Of a stretch of 64,000 nt of DNA, positions 1 to 11,078 are shown piece after piece (the stretch's first letter is position 1; the number at the start of each line of letters is the position of its first letter). The notes beneath the pieces are model-generated. The model worked only from the letters and a program-made list of their open reading frames with translations. It did not search any database and was not told the origin of the DNA. Position numbers and translations under genes: made by a program. This stretch comes from Sacculina carcini (lineage: Eukaryota; Arthropoda; Thecostraca; Sacculinidae): assembly GCA_916048095.2 (NCBI GenBank), contig OU696574.1, positions 2,967,001-3,031,000 on the forward strand, in the 5' to 3' direction.

Positions 1-11
1 GAGGCCACAAT

Positions 12-130
12 ATTCATAAAAATTGACATTCATAAAAATTGATACTCATCAAAAATTGATATTCATCAAAAATTGATATTCATCAAAAATTGATATTAAT
101 CAAAAATTGATATTCATCGAAAATTGATAC
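12..130. repeat. 17-bp minisatellite
   Basis: About seven tandem copies of a 17-base AT-rich unit (catcaaaaattgatatt and close variants). It lies next to Helitron-derived sequence, and no coding or regulatory role is visible. Confidence 0.8.
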
Positions 131-239
131 AAAAAATATTAAAAATTAAAAAAGAAAATATGTAAATTCATAAAAACGTTACTCAAAATTAAAGATTCTA
201 AATTTAAATATTTTTATCATAATTTTTCAAAATATTTTC

Positions 240-1293
240 CCTCAACCCGCCTCTTATTTAAACCCGCCCGTCGTGCGGAATAATTCAGGACTCGAACACG
301 ATCCGCTGTGGATCTTGAAATCAAATCCGTTAGTTTTGTATATTAATTCATTCTACACTGTGAAATTGAACGTTTGATTAATTTTGATGTGTTAGAAATA
401 GTTACTGGGAATTAGGGAGAAAAATAATATTTATTTTAGTCGTCCGGTGTTCAAGTGAAATTTGGGACGTAGATAGAAATATTGTCAATTTAACACGTTT
501 TGTGAATCATTTTTGGGTATGAATTTTACTCTATCTTGTAGAACATAAAATTACCTACACAGTGGTATAATATGTATAGCTGTACCATTGCTGGTTTTTG
601 AGGAGTAGATGGCAGAATATTGAACAAAATATTCACGTTTGTCAGTGCTAATTTTGTCATTTTGACTTTGTCATTTTGAGTTCACACCGCCGTAACTTGC
701 TTTAAATCAACTCAATATATATACAAATAATAACGTGTTGTAGGAAACAAAATTTCCAGCATAATGGTATAATTTATTTTGATGTGTGATATTTAGTTTT
801 TGAGAAATAGGGAAAAATTAAAGAAAATCGGACGCCCGGAGCTCAAAATTTTTTCTTAATGTACTTTTAATTTTTTCCCATTTTACATGTCTTATGTTTA
901 CTTTTTGGGTATAAATTATAGCCTATCTGGGTAGAACACAAAATTTTCTACACAATGGTATTAGTTGTATATTTGTACCATTTCTGTTTTATGAGGAGTA
1001 GATGACAGGATATTGACCACAATTTTCGCATTTTTCTGTGCTCATTTTGTTTTTACTCCGCTATAACGTTTTTTATTGAAATTTTTACAATTTGAAATTT
1101 GAACTATCGTGTAAACAAGAAAAGTTCCAACGTAATGGTATAAGTTATTAGCGAGTCCGCCTAGTGGTTGCCGAGTAATAGCTGTCAAAAAATGGACCAA
1201 TGGCAGAAAATGGCAGAAGGAGGGTGGGACAGACAAACAGACAGACAGATAGACACACACACATAGAGGATCTGTTTTATATATACGAGTACA
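240..1293 (-). mobile_element. Non-autonomous Helitron, type B, 5' part (minus)
   Basis: On the minus strand the unit starts near 1293 with an AT-rich start (TATATATAAAACAGATCC) followed by TG/TCTG microsatellite. It continues through diverged B-type monomers, recognisable by repeated 'gtagaa-acaaaattt-cta-ca---tggtataat' blocks at about 540-580, 740-775, 920-965 and 1110-1145. A GC-rich hairpin at about 268-283 is the usual Helitron 3' signature, but no CTAG end follows it here, so the 3' boundary is not resolved. No protein is encoded. It is more diverged than the copies beyond 17 kb, suggesting an older insertion. Confidence 0.55.
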
Positions 1294-1321
1294 CTAGCAT
1301 TAGAACCCGCCCGTCGTGCGG
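1294..1321 (-). repeat. Helitron 3' terminus (hairpin + CTAG)
   Basis: In minus orientation CCGCACGACGGGCGG is followed by 9 bases and CTAG, then T. The CCGC/GCGG stem extends with one mismatch to six pairs. This hairpin-spacer-CTRR layout is the canonical Helitron 3' end and abuts the 5' end of the next unit. Confidence 0.65.
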
Positions 1322-1329
1322 AAGAGCAT

Positions 1330-2051
1330 TCATAAGAAAAATGTAGCAGATAGAGAACATATTACAGATTATCTGGAAGAATACTTGTAAATTTATATTG
1401 TAAGTCAGTTGTAGTATAGGAATATTCCCTTCAAACGAATGAGCTTTATTTGAAAAAATGAAACACGACGAAAGAAAGGCAGTATAGATGCCCAAATGTG
1501 TGAGGCTTCATTTTCGATTATATTTATTTTACTATTAAGGTCTGCCACAGCCCCTTGCTCCGACGTTATGTTTGAGTTGGTCAACACAGTTATGTTTTAG
1601 TCAGACTATGATTGAAGTTGTAACAGCACCAAACACTAACCTTTCCATATAACCAGCAGCCAGTCGATCAAGCACACAATGGCGGGATTTGTAATTGAGC
1701 ATGTTGTTTCTGCGTCATGATACTCACTGCACTTGTCACCGGCTATTCAAACATTACTGAACACGCTAGTAATTGTCGTGCTATCACGCATTGGTAAGAT
1801 TGCGGTTGAGAAGTCAATAAACAGTATGAACATTCTGAAATATAATTAACACATATGCCTAAAACATGAGTTATTACACAAATATAACACAATCGCATTA
1901 TACAAACATCATACAAATGACATGAAACCAACATATATATCAATTGATTGGTCATCAGAGACAAATATAATCAATCATCAACAGTCAGTGACAATATACA
2001 TGTATAACACTCAGCGAAATTAAACCATTGCCACATTACATCAAGCCATGT
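1330..2051. other. Unassigned AT-rich sequence
   Basis: No gene, RNA or complete repeat is recognisable. The stretch is continuous with the sequence beyond the hAT element at 3832, because the hAT target-site duplication joins the two sides. Short ORFs here have no recognisable domain. Confidence 0.5.
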
Positions 2052-2059
2052 GTACAATC
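2052..2059. repeat. Left 8-bp target-site duplication of hAT element
   Basis: gtacaatc, paired with gtgcaatc at 3824-3831 (7 of 8 identical). It defines the left edge of the hAT insertion. Confidence 0.7.
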
Positions 2060-3823
2060 TAGAGATGTGACCTAAAAAAACCGACGGTTTTTTATATATA
2101 AAAACCCGTCTTTTTATATAAAAACCCATTTTTTTGCCAAAAAAAACCGTAACCAAAAAAACACGTTTTTTTTTTGTTTTTTTTGAAGAGTCATGCAAAG
2201 AATTCAAATTATGGAAATGATATATTTGGGATGTTAAATGAATTATTTTTATCAACACATGAGTTATACATGCTATTAGTGACCCTATCAAATTGAATTA
2301 TCATTCAATATGCACAATATAATTGTTACAATGTGTCTGAAAGCCCTAATATCATTGCTTGCACAGTACTGTGCGGCACTTCTATGTACAGTACATTTTT
2401 GCATTCAATTATTGAGTTAATCATTGTGTTAGAAAGCAGGTTTTGAGAACCATTTTTTATGCTAAAATCTGAAACTGTTTTAAAAAAAACAACAGGTGGC
2501 AATTTTTTTATTAATTTTTAAATATTACTTTTTTCCTACCAGAAATGAACTACGTTGATTATAATAAGTTTCATCGTTTCATTCAGCAGATCAATTATTT
2601 GCAAAAATAAAAGTACAAGCACTGCAAATATTCACACAAATTCTACAAATATACACACAAACTTAGTGTCCCTAATGAGACTACGAATAAAAGCGGGTCG
2701 CATTAATCAGAGTGGCAATCCTGACCATAAAAACGGACAATATTTTTGTGTAGGAAAAAATCGACTGAGGAAATATATTTAATGTACAAATAGGTATTTG
2801 AACACAAATTACTACATCAAAGAAAGCATCATCCATAAAACCAGTTCTAAAAACAGGTTACTAATAAAAAAAACAATTAATTTGGTTATACTTTCCTTGA
2901 TATGCTGCCAATTTTTTATCTAAATCTCTACATCTACGACAACCGTTTTTCAAAAAAAATATTTTGAAAAAAACCATGGTATAAAAAACAGTTTAAATCA
3001 AGTGGTTTAACCAGCCGCTTATACGTACCAGCAGGCTACTTGTTATACAAAAGGTATTTGAACATACATCAATCAAATCTATCTTACATAGATACTGTTT
3101 TTGAAAACATTGTTTCATTGAAAAACGTTAAATATACGTTTGTCAAAAAACACTTGACCAACCAATTAACTTGCTTATACGCTTATACGTACCAGCAGGC
3201 TACTTGTTATACAAAAGGTATTTGAACATACATCAATCAAATCTATCTTAAATAGATACTGTTTTAGAAAACATTGTTTCATTGAAAAACGTTAAATATA
3301 CGTTTGTCAAAAAACACTTGACCAACCAATTAACTTGTCTTGCTCTGCTGTCAACATTTTCTGAATCTGTACATTAATAAAACGAATTTAAAACCAATTT
3401 GAAAAACATCATCGCATTTTTTCATAAAAACATGGTTTCTTTTAAAAAAACACATGATTACGAAATGAATTTGTTTTGTTCTGCTGACAAATTATTTCAA
3501 ATATCAACATAATTATAACCATCATTAAAAACATGGGTTTTCACAATGAAAAAACCTAAACCAACGGATCCGGATGCACTTTCAAACAGTCTCCTGAGGT
3601 ATTTATTGATAAATATTTATGTTTTTTATACTATAATCAAATTATCTTTTAAATAAGACACGTAAGGATGTACAAAACGTCAATTAAACTCGTTTCTATG
3701 TACTAAAATACAACATCCGATGACAATTTGGGCTAATTCTGAAAAGAAAAAACGAAAAAACCCTAAAAAACATGTTTTTTTTGCAAAAAAACCGCAACCA
3801 AAAAAACGTTTTTTGCATCACTA
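2060..3823. mobile_element. hAT-superfamily non-autonomous DNA transposon
   Basis: The ends are inverted repeats, TAGAGATGTG on the left and TAGTGATGCA read inward from the right, matching the (C/T)AGNGATG style of hAT termini. They are flanked by 8-base target-site duplications, gtacaatc (2052-2059) and gtgcaatc (3824-3831), with one mismatch; 8 bp is the hAT hallmark. Subterminal regions are rich in short runs of the form 'aaaaaacc' and 'ggttttttt' in both orientations, plausibly transposase-binding repeats. The 1764-bp interior encodes no recognisable transposase (the longest plus frame, 2555-2782, has no domain), so the element must depend on a transposase made elsewhere. It interrupts the unassigned sequence around it. 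Confidence 0.75.
3017..3337. repeat. 164-bp tandem duplication inside the hAT element
   Basis: Two consecutive copies (3017-3180 and 3181-3337) beginning gcttatacgtaccagcagg. They differ at only a few bases, so the duplication arose within the element after or shortly before insertion. Confidence 0.85.
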
Positions 3824-3831
3824 GTGCAATC
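3824..3831. repeat. Right 8-bp target-site duplication of hAT element
   Basis: gtgcaatc, the partner of 2052-2059. One substitution separates the copies, consistent with an insertion that is not very recent. Confidence 0.7.
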
Positions 3832-5640
3832 ACCCCGATTAATACATTTACACTGCGCATGATCGCATGCAGTGTAAACGATTATATACGAATACATTAC
3901 ATCATAACACTTACATGGCATCATAACAATTACATTGCATCATAACATTGGCAATATATTCACATTGTAACATAACACATTACATGGGCGGGCTCAGAGC
4001 GAGAGGCAGTCAGATCATGGAAAAAAAATGTATATATACTGCATGGTGGTCATACAATACATATTTCGAATCAGGCTGTATGGAACCGACCTCCTCGCAG
4101 TAGTATGCATTAACAGTACAATGATATTAAATAAAAATACAATTCAATAACAATACACATGATGTGACTGTTGAAATTCAAACCGCAGCACATCATTGCT
4201 GCACGTCACACGGCATCACGAAATGTGACCCAGTCCGAATAATCGACGTACAATGTGTCACAATTCAGCACAGTAATGTTGAACTGCCACACCAGCCGAT
4301 ATAGGCCAAAAAAGACCCTGGTCACAGCACGCAAGACAATCGAAGAATCGACCACACTGAACTGAACTAGTCCTTCATCCTCTCAATCCGTCACACGGTG
4401 GTCAGCTGCCGTCATTCACAAACCCAATTACACTTCCATTTCCTTGAAGCACTTCCTTTTGTTTGTCTAGAATGCATGTCTGGTATACTTCAGACAAGAG
4501 GCAACATACTAATTTCTTCATCGAGTCATGGACCAAACTACAATTTAAATAATGTCGTTATTCACAGGTTATTAAGATCTAGTACACTAACCTACTAATC
4601 ACAATTCAACACCTAATCACAATTCAATGTGACACAACTGATGCTTGACAATTTGGCGAATCTTATGCCACTTGGCGGGTCAGATGAAAAGATATGGCGG
4701 ACTACGCGTTGAGCGTATAAGCCGCTCCCACTGAATTGGCCCAGAAGTGGCGAGACGGATCATGCTCCGTGGCAAGAAAACACGCCAGAACACATGAATG
4801 TTGTGCAGGATCCACCACATATCGATGAGATCTGCGACACAGGCTCAAGCGCTCAATCAAGGCAAATATAAGCAAACAATCTGTCAACAACAATTGTTTC
4901 CAGTTGCCATCGCACGGAGCAAATAAAGCCCACATAGGTGGGCATAATTGCACACTCAAATTTCAAGGATGAGATCATCACAAGAGGGTCATGCCACATC
5001 CATGATGGAAGCACTAAGCACCAACAAACATATCTCATAAGGGGCAATCAAGTTGAAACGCATCAATTTCAACTGCTGCTGAAGGGATACAATTAAAATA
5101 CAGGGATACAAAAGTGCTTAATTAAATTGGAATTTGGAAACATTATTGATTTGGTGGATTGTATGGAATTTCCCGCGTCTTACTGCACATGAAAATAATA
5201 CGGTACGGTTATCATAGCACGTGTTGCTGATTTATTGATAGGTTAAAATAAGCAGATGCATGTGAGCAGTGTCTTTTCTTAGAAACTAAACAATGCAAAA
5301 GTTTTTTTACATCTTGTGAAAATTCAAATAATTTAGAGAATGATATTTAGATTTTCCCACTTATAAGCGAAAACGTACCTATAATATATTTATATCCACC
5401 AATTAGTTTGAGCCGAAAACCCAGTATACGCAAATTATTCACTAATTGTCCATCAGAGTAAATCAAATTTAGTACTTTGACATTGTGTCAGTAGAGATGG
5501 ATACATCTTTTTCACTCTAATACAAGACGGAAAAATTAATATCTGGGGTTAGTCATTTTTTTAAGAATTTGATCATTCAATATATATATTTATTCTCATT
5601 TCTGAATATACAGAGTACAGCTGCTCATCCCCGGCCGACA
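3832..5640. other. Unassigned sequence
   Basis: No domain-bearing ORF was found. Around 4680-4960 the GC content rises and short frames exist on both strands, but none shows a recognisable motif, splice structure or start context. Tracts of short 'cattacatcataaca'-type repeats occur at 3890-3990. Confidence 0.4.
3847..3878. repeat. Perfect 10-bp inverted repeat
   Basis: TTTACACTGC and GCAGTGTAAA separated by 12 bases form a hairpin-capable palindrome just outside the hAT insertion. Function is unknown; it could be the terminus of an unrecognised element. Confidence 0.6.
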
Positions 5641-5688
5641 TGTTAGTTTCGCGGAGATGATGTAGACGCTACACTGCATCCTAATGTT

Positions 5689-6533
5689 TTGCGGGAGACG
5701 TCCTACGATATCACGTCACTGACATCATTCATTGATGATAATGTCCCCAGACTGCTTCCTCAGCCAGGATATGCCTATACGGCAATCATTGATGATGTCA
5801 CCCACAAAAGAGGTGGACTGTATTTCATTGATGCGCATGGGGGAACAGGCAAAATGTTTGTCATCAATCTTTTGCTGGCTACAGTTCGTCGAAGGAGAGA
5901 CATTGCTGTGGCGGTGGCAAGTTCGGTAATCGCTGCCACATTGTTGCCTGGTGGTCGCACCGCCCACACGACTTTCAAAATTCCAATTAATCTCGACGCA
6001 AATGATGAACCAGTATGCAATATCAGTAAGGACTCAGATACGGCGGAGCTCTTCAAAAGATGCGCGTTGATTATCTGGGATGAAGCGACAAAAAGTCTCT
6101 CGAGGCAGTCAACAGTACATTGATGGTTATACGCGACTCAAATATGTTGATGGGAGGCACCACAGTAGTGTTAGCCGTTGATTTTCGGCAAGCATTGCCC
6201 GTTGTTCCTCGAGGTACGAAAGCTGACAGGATTGCAGCATGTCTCAAATCCTCGCTTCTCTGGAGAAACGTGAATATCATGCAATTTTCCACTAATATGA
6301 GAGCGGGATTACACGGGGACCACATGGCTGAAGCTTTTGCAACAACATTGTTGCAACTCGGAGAAGGTGAGCTAGGCGTGAGTCAAGAATGGTGTGTTCA
6401 AACTGGTACTTTTTGCACACCTCATCGGTCAATCAACCCGTCAACACTGTCTTTCCCAAAGTGGCAATTCGAAAATGTGCCGGAGATATTTGGCATTGAT
6501 CACTTCAGAAGTAGTAACTTCCGAAGTGTATGA
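5689..6533 (+). pseudogene. Helitron Pif1-like DNA helicase fragment
   Basis: This corresponds to the helicase half of a Helitron RepHel protein, which unwinds donor DNA during rolling-circle transposition. The first frame (5689-6123) carries a Walker A motif DAHGGTGK at residues 48-55 and a Walker B motif IIWDEAT near its end. The second frame (from about 6090 to 6533) continues with LEAVNSTL, then AVDFRQALPVVPRG, which matches helicase motif III (usually GGDFRQ.LPVV), and 'NMRA'. The switch of frame at about 6085-6095 is a frameshift just after Walker B. Helicase similarity fades after 'LGEGELG' (about 6380), and the last motifs (IV-VI) are absent. The upstream Rep nuclease (HUH) domain is not seen. 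The fragment cannot encode an active protein. Confidence 0.8.
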
Positions 6534-6545
6534 GTCGAACCCTAA
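6501..6545 (+). repeat. Helitron 3' terminus: 12-bp hairpin plus CTAA
   Basis: CACTTCAGAAGT and ACTTCCGAAGTG pair at 11 of 12 positions around a 4-base loop (6501-6528). After 13 bases comes CTAA (6542-6545) and then T. This marks the 3' end of the Helitron whose helicase fragment lies just upstream. Confidence 0.6.
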
Positions 6546-7162
6546 TGGAGTTTATCAGTCAATTGCGGTGATGTTTGATGCACGTACTCACTCTTACTTT
6601 GCTTTCTTTGCACTTTGCTCTTTTTCACATTTCTTCTTAGATAATTTTAATCTAAATTTTGGTTTTTCACTCCGTGAACGAAATAGGACCAAGTTCAAAT
6701 AAAAGCTAATCACGGAACAATCACTAAATATATGCCCACTATTAGCCATGAAAGGCAGCTCTGAAAATGTTTGGATTTACAATTTAGTCACATTACGGAA
6801 TATATTATGAAGTTTGAATAGAACGCTTAAAAATTTTCTAAGTTTAATCGGGCATAGCCCTGTAATATTTTGTTTGCATTTAATATATAATTATGTTATT
6901 TGAACTTACTGTTGAAGCGTTCGAGCAAGTTTTCATGATTTACCCATGAATGATAGAAGTAACGTGATAGCAGAAACCAGTCTTAGGTTTTACATACCAT
7001 GAAAACATATACGAGTATTTGATCATACATAATATATGGGTATTTTCACCCTCTATACCTTCACAAAATCAATTTCGGAATAATCAATATCGATTTCGGA
7101 ATAATCAACAGCAATTGCAATCAATGGTGCTTATTTAAAGCATATATGTGAATGATATATAT
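6546..7162. other. Unassigned AT-rich sequence
   Basis: No recognisable gene or repeat was found. Short frames lack domains. Confidence 0.4.
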
Positions 7163-7708
7163 TGTTGCGCTCGTGGCTAACTTCGCCAAAAGCAACACAG
7201 ATGCTGTAGTTTCAGTTATATTTACTATACATTAACAGTACATAACAACACATTACAATACATCATAAAATCATTTACAATACAGAACATAAAAGTGCCA
7301 TATACAGGTAATAAAATCAATCAATACGTGCAGCTATACAAACAAGTAAAAATAGACGCAGCGGGCCACAGTGTACATACGCGCAGCGAGCAGCAATGTT
7401 GGGTAAGCACATTGCACACAGTGACAATAACGTTCGCGTTGCAAACGTGCAATTTTTATATAAACTACAAAAAAGCAGAAATGGGCGACACTCCCAGACA
7501 GAGGTGTAGTCACTCTCTGAAAAGGCTCACGAGCTAATATCTAAAGCAATGTTAGTGATATTAGCTTTAGCGGGCGAACAACGAACGAGTGAGCAGAAGG
7601 AATACCCCTTCACTCTAGCGTTCTGCGAGACCCGAGTGACAGAATACACCAAACTACCGAGACACAGAGAGTAGCTCTGCCAGACTCGAAATGTTCGGCT
7701 TATCTGCC

Positions 7709-7738
7709 ACTGATGCGAAACACAGGCGCCTTTTTATA
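7709..7738 (-). promoter_or_regulatory. Core promoter: TATA box and TCAGT initiator
   Basis: On the minus strand TATAAAAA (7738-7731) is followed by TCAGT (7713-7709). The initiator A lies 27 bases from the first T, close to the usual spacing. TCAGT is the arthropod-type initiator. This is the likely transcription start of the LTR. Confidence 0.5.
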
Positions 7739-7766
7739 CGTACACACATGACGTATAATCGCGTTG

Positions 7767-7784
7767 TTCTAGAACATTCTCGAA
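7767..7784. promoter_or_regulatory. Perfect four-unit heat-shock element
   Basis: TTCtaGAAcaTTCtcGAA has four alternating TTC/GAA blocks at exact 5-base spacing, the consensus binding array for a heat-shock-factor trimer. It lies about 29 bp upstream of the minus-strand TATA box. Confidence 0.6.
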
Positions 7785-8132
7785 CCGGCGCGCATACCAA
7801 ATATACGGTATGACTGTGCTCTGTGCTTGCAAACGTTGTTGCTAAGTGCGTAAGCAAATGTCAGCACTCTCAGATAGCCTGAATTTAGCAAGTAAATATA
7901 GCACCGGACAAACGCTAGTCGCTAGTCACTAGGCACAAATCATTAAATCACAAAGCATCGACTAAATACAGGACATCGAAATATGAATCACGCACAATCA
8001 TTGATCAACGCAAATACGGTAACGCAAAGTTATTAGAATATGTACATCGAATCAGGAAAAACAGGATTACAAGAAAACACAAAAGTATACGACCTGATCG
8101 GGTAACGTAGCGTGGTAACGGGTAACATAACG

Positions 8133-8171
8133 TGTAACATTGTGGCGTGCTGGTGTCACCACAATGTTACA
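8133..8171. repeat. 13-bp perfect inverted repeat at LTR edge
   Basis: TGTAACATTGTGG (8133-8145) and CCACAATGTTACA (8159-8171) flank a 13-base loop. It is preceded by several GTAAC(G/A) repeats (8100-8140). The second arm is the terminal sequence of the proposed LTR. Confidence 0.7.
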
Positions 8172-8940
8172 ATATATTTTTATATATCCTGATCTTGCCA
8201 TGTATATTAATATACTTAATTGTAATATCATTCCCACTATTGCGTTTGGTTTTATGATAAAATACTTTCAACAATAATAATTCATTTATTTTACGATAAG
8301 ACGATTTGAATAGCAATATACATGTATAGCGCTACATAACAATAAGAAACAAAAATAATCTAAGTTTAACATTGAGCAATTCATTTTAAAGAATAATATC
8401 TTCTCTATTGACCACAACAAAAATAAAATATAATACATCTTTGAACATGAACAATTAGTATGAAACCAAGTTCTGCGGATATTAGTTGAATGACGCTTCT
8501 GATAACCTCTCCTAATGTGCTTAATCGAAACTCATTTTTGGGTAAGATTTCTCTTAGAACAGCCACGTTTTTGACGTCAGACTTAAGAGCTGACAACGGT
8601 TAATGGCACAAACATCAAGGAATAATGTGGTAAACGCAATATATGATACATTGAGAGTTCAGATTCTTCGAATAAAGATTCGACTTCACAATGACAAAGA
8701 GCATTATCCATAATGAGCAATTCTCCAGTGTGTAATCTGAAGAAAGCCTCTCGAAAACACTTCCGAACAGTGGCGGTGCCAAGGAGGGCTCCAGCTCCCC
8801 CAAATATGCCAACACCCCTGAGTCACCCCAAAAAGCATAATCATGGACAATACAATTTCTTACCGCTGTAAATGAAGTGGTGTAATTATGGTTCAAGTTC
8901 GAGGACTGCATCAGTGTGCCCCAGTCACTTATTATATAGT
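8172..8940. other. Unassigned sequence with a possible hAT end
   Basis: No gene is recognised. At 8768 the sequence CAGTGGCGGTGCCAAGGAGG resembles one terminus of hAT elements whose ends read CAGTGGCGNNGCC; no matching opposite end was found, so it would be a truncated copy. Confidence 0.35.
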
Positions 8941-8959
8941 ATTATGTAGTCAACGTTCG

Positions 8960-9315
8960 AGTTAGCGTAAATAGGTATAAATTATAACCTATCTTGTAAA
9001 AAACAAACATGTATACACAATGGTATAATTCGTATAGTTGCAAAATTTCTGGTTTATGAGGAGTAGATGGCAGAATATTGAGCAAAATTTTCGTATTTTT
9101 CAGGGCTCATTTTGTCTTTACATCGCTATGATTATTTTAATTTACAAATTAGCCTATCGTGTAAGCAACGAAATTTCCAACATGATGGAATAATTTGTTA
9201 GTGGGTACACCAGGTGGTTGCCGAGTAATAGCTGGCAGAAAATGGACCAAGGTGGGTGGGACAGACAAACAGACAGACAGACAGACACACAGATAATCTC
9301 ATTTATATATATAGA
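8960..9315 (-). mobile_element. Type B Helitron, 5' end fragment (minus)
   Basis: The 5' terminus reads TCTATATATATAAATGAG from 9315 downward, followed by TCTG-rich microsatellite and a single B-type block. It is truncated on its 3' side near 8960. The terminus directly abuts CTAG of the next unit (9316-9319), a head-to-tail junction with no spacer. Confidence 0.6.
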
Positions 9316-10670
9316 CTAGCATTAAAACCCGCAAGTTGTGCGGAACAATTCTTAAAATGAAATCTATGTTTAATTCATACAAAATATTGAAAATTAAATA
9401 AGAAAAAGGGCACACTCATAAAAATGTAATCAATTGAAAATCTAAGTTTTATCTTTTGTTATTTTGACAAAATAATTACCCTCAATCCGCCCGTCGCGCG
9501 GAGCAATTCATGTGTAAATATTGAGCATAATAAAGCCTTTCTATTCAGTACAGTGTATCATTAATTAAACTGTACGCAATAAAACCACAGTATCACAGCT
9601 TGGAGCTAATATGATGCATTCTTAATTGTGATTGGGCTTCAGTTAAATTTGATCAGTGTATATTCCTGTGTAATCGCAAGTGCGCATAATAGCTGTCAAA
9701 TTGGCAACATGTCATTTAGACTTTACACCGCCGTAACTTCCTTTAGGTACACTTTGAAAATTAAAAATTATACTGTGTTGTAGACAACAAATTTTTTAGC
9801 ACGATGGTATAATTTGTTTTGATGTATGACAAATAGTTACTGAGAACTATAATAAGGAGAAAAATGAATTAATTTTGGTCGCACGGTGTTCATGTAAAAT
9901 TTTGACGTAGATTAGAATTTTGCCAATTTGACACGTTTTATGAATCATTTTTGGGTATAAATTATAACCTATCTTGTAGAAAACAAAATTATCTACACAA
10001 TCGTAATATTATTATAGTTGTGTCATTTCTGATTTATGAGAAGTAAATGGCAGAATATTGACTAAAAAATTCACGTTTCTCAGTACAAATTTGGTCTTTT
10101 TCACTTTGCAGTTTTCACTTTGCACCGCCGTAACTTTTTAACTACACTTTTGAAAATTAAAAATTAAACTGTGTTGTAGAAAAAAAATTTCCAGTATGAT
10201 GGTATTATTTGTTCAGATGTGTGATAATTCCTTGTTGGGAAATGAAGAAAAAAGTAAAGAAAATCGGTCGCCCGAAGTTAAAATGAAATTAAGAATGTAA
10301 ATTGAAATTTTGTCATTTTTACATAATTTGTTTTTATTTTTGGGTATGAATTACAGCCTCTCTTGTAGAACACAAAATTTTCTACACAGTGGTATAATTT
10401 TTATAGATGTGCTATTGCTGGTTTATGAGCAGTATATGACAGAATATTGACCAACATTTTAGAATTTTTCAGGGCTCATTTTGTATTTTCACCGCTATAT
10501 TTTTTTTTAATTTTAATTTTAAAATTTGAAATGTATTTTATCGTGTAGACAAGAAGATTTCCAACGTGATGGTATAAATTGTAAGCGAGTACGCAAAGTG
10601 GCTGCCGAGTAGTGGCTGGCAGAATAATGGACCAACGAGGGTGGGACAGACAGACACACACACACACAGA

Positions 10671-11025
10671 CATTCTTTTATTGAAACATTTATATTGCGC
10701 AATCTCTACACAATGTCTCAGATGCGCAGACAGTACAATATTTACAATGCGGCATTGTACAAACAGATACAAGTACAAATATTGACAACGGGTACAGACA
10801 CACACACACACATACATTCAGCGGAAGTGCGGATATATCACTGTCAACGACAGGTCAGCTCGCATTCTTAGGCATTCCGGCAGGTGAACATGATGTATGG
10901 GCAAAAGGACCACACGTACATATATACAGGTATAAGCGGACAGACAGGTGGAAAAACATCGCTGACAGCCACTAATCCTTCTTCGTTTCAAAACAGGTGT
11001 TATTTACACCATGCATGACCAAAAC
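10671..11025 (-). other. Unique insert inside Helitron 5' region, possibly captured sequence
   Basis: This is about 355 bp of higher-complexity sequence lying between two CA/CAGA microsatellite tracts of a type B Helitron. On the minus strand it ends with an AATAAA signal (10682-10677) a few bases before the microsatellite, as the 3' end of a transcript might. No domain is recognisable in its short ORFs. It may be a captured host fragment, a SINE-like piece, or just a diverged unit. Confidence 0.3.
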
Positions 11026-11041
11026 ATCACACCAACACACC

Positions 11042-11044
<3 letters not shown>

Positions 11045-11078
<34 letters not shown>
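11045..11078. repeat. (CA)n microsatellite
   Basis: An uninterrupted CA tract in the 5' microsatellite zone of a Helitron unit, followed by a second tract at about 11104-11124. Confidence 0.9.

Larger units (their letters stand above)
5640..6545 (+). mobile_element. Decayed remnant of an autonomous-type Helitron
   Basis: The remnant contains a Pif1-family helicase fragment (5689 to about 6400). It ends in a 28-base hairpin (6501-6528), 13 bases and CTAA followed by T, which matches the Helitron 3' terminus rule (hairpin upstream of CTRR at an A|T target). The 5' end and Rep domain are absent, so the copy is 5'-truncated, and the C-terminal helicase motifs are missing between about 6400 and the terminal hairpin. 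Its 3' hairpin differs from that of the A/B/G units, so it belongs to a different Helitron family. Confidence 0.65.
7163..8171 (-). mobile_element. Probable solo LTR (fossil), family unassigned
   Basis: The 1009-bp segment has TG...CA ends (TGTAACATTG... to ...GCGCAACA in minus orientation) and is flanked by ATAT on both sides (7159-7162 and 8172-8175), a possible 4-bp target-site duplication in an AT-rich site. In minus orientation it has an LTR-like promoter order: a heat-shock-type element (7767-7784), a TATA box (7731-7738) and a TCAGT initiator (7709-7713), implying a U3 of about 460 bp. No internal region or partner LTR is present nearby, so it looks like a solo LTR left by recombination. 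Family (Ty3/Gypsy, Bel-Pao or other) cannot be told without coding sequence. The duplication is short and low-complexity, so the boundaries are tentative. Confidence 0.45.

Noticed and set aside
1971-2291. 106-codon minus-strand frame across the hAT left end
   Set aside because: It runs across the transposon boundary and is made of translated A/T-rich subterminal repeats.
4702-5047. Minus-strand frames in a locally GC-richer segment that might be exons
   Set aside because: No recognisable motif, no consistent splice signals, and competing frames on both strands.
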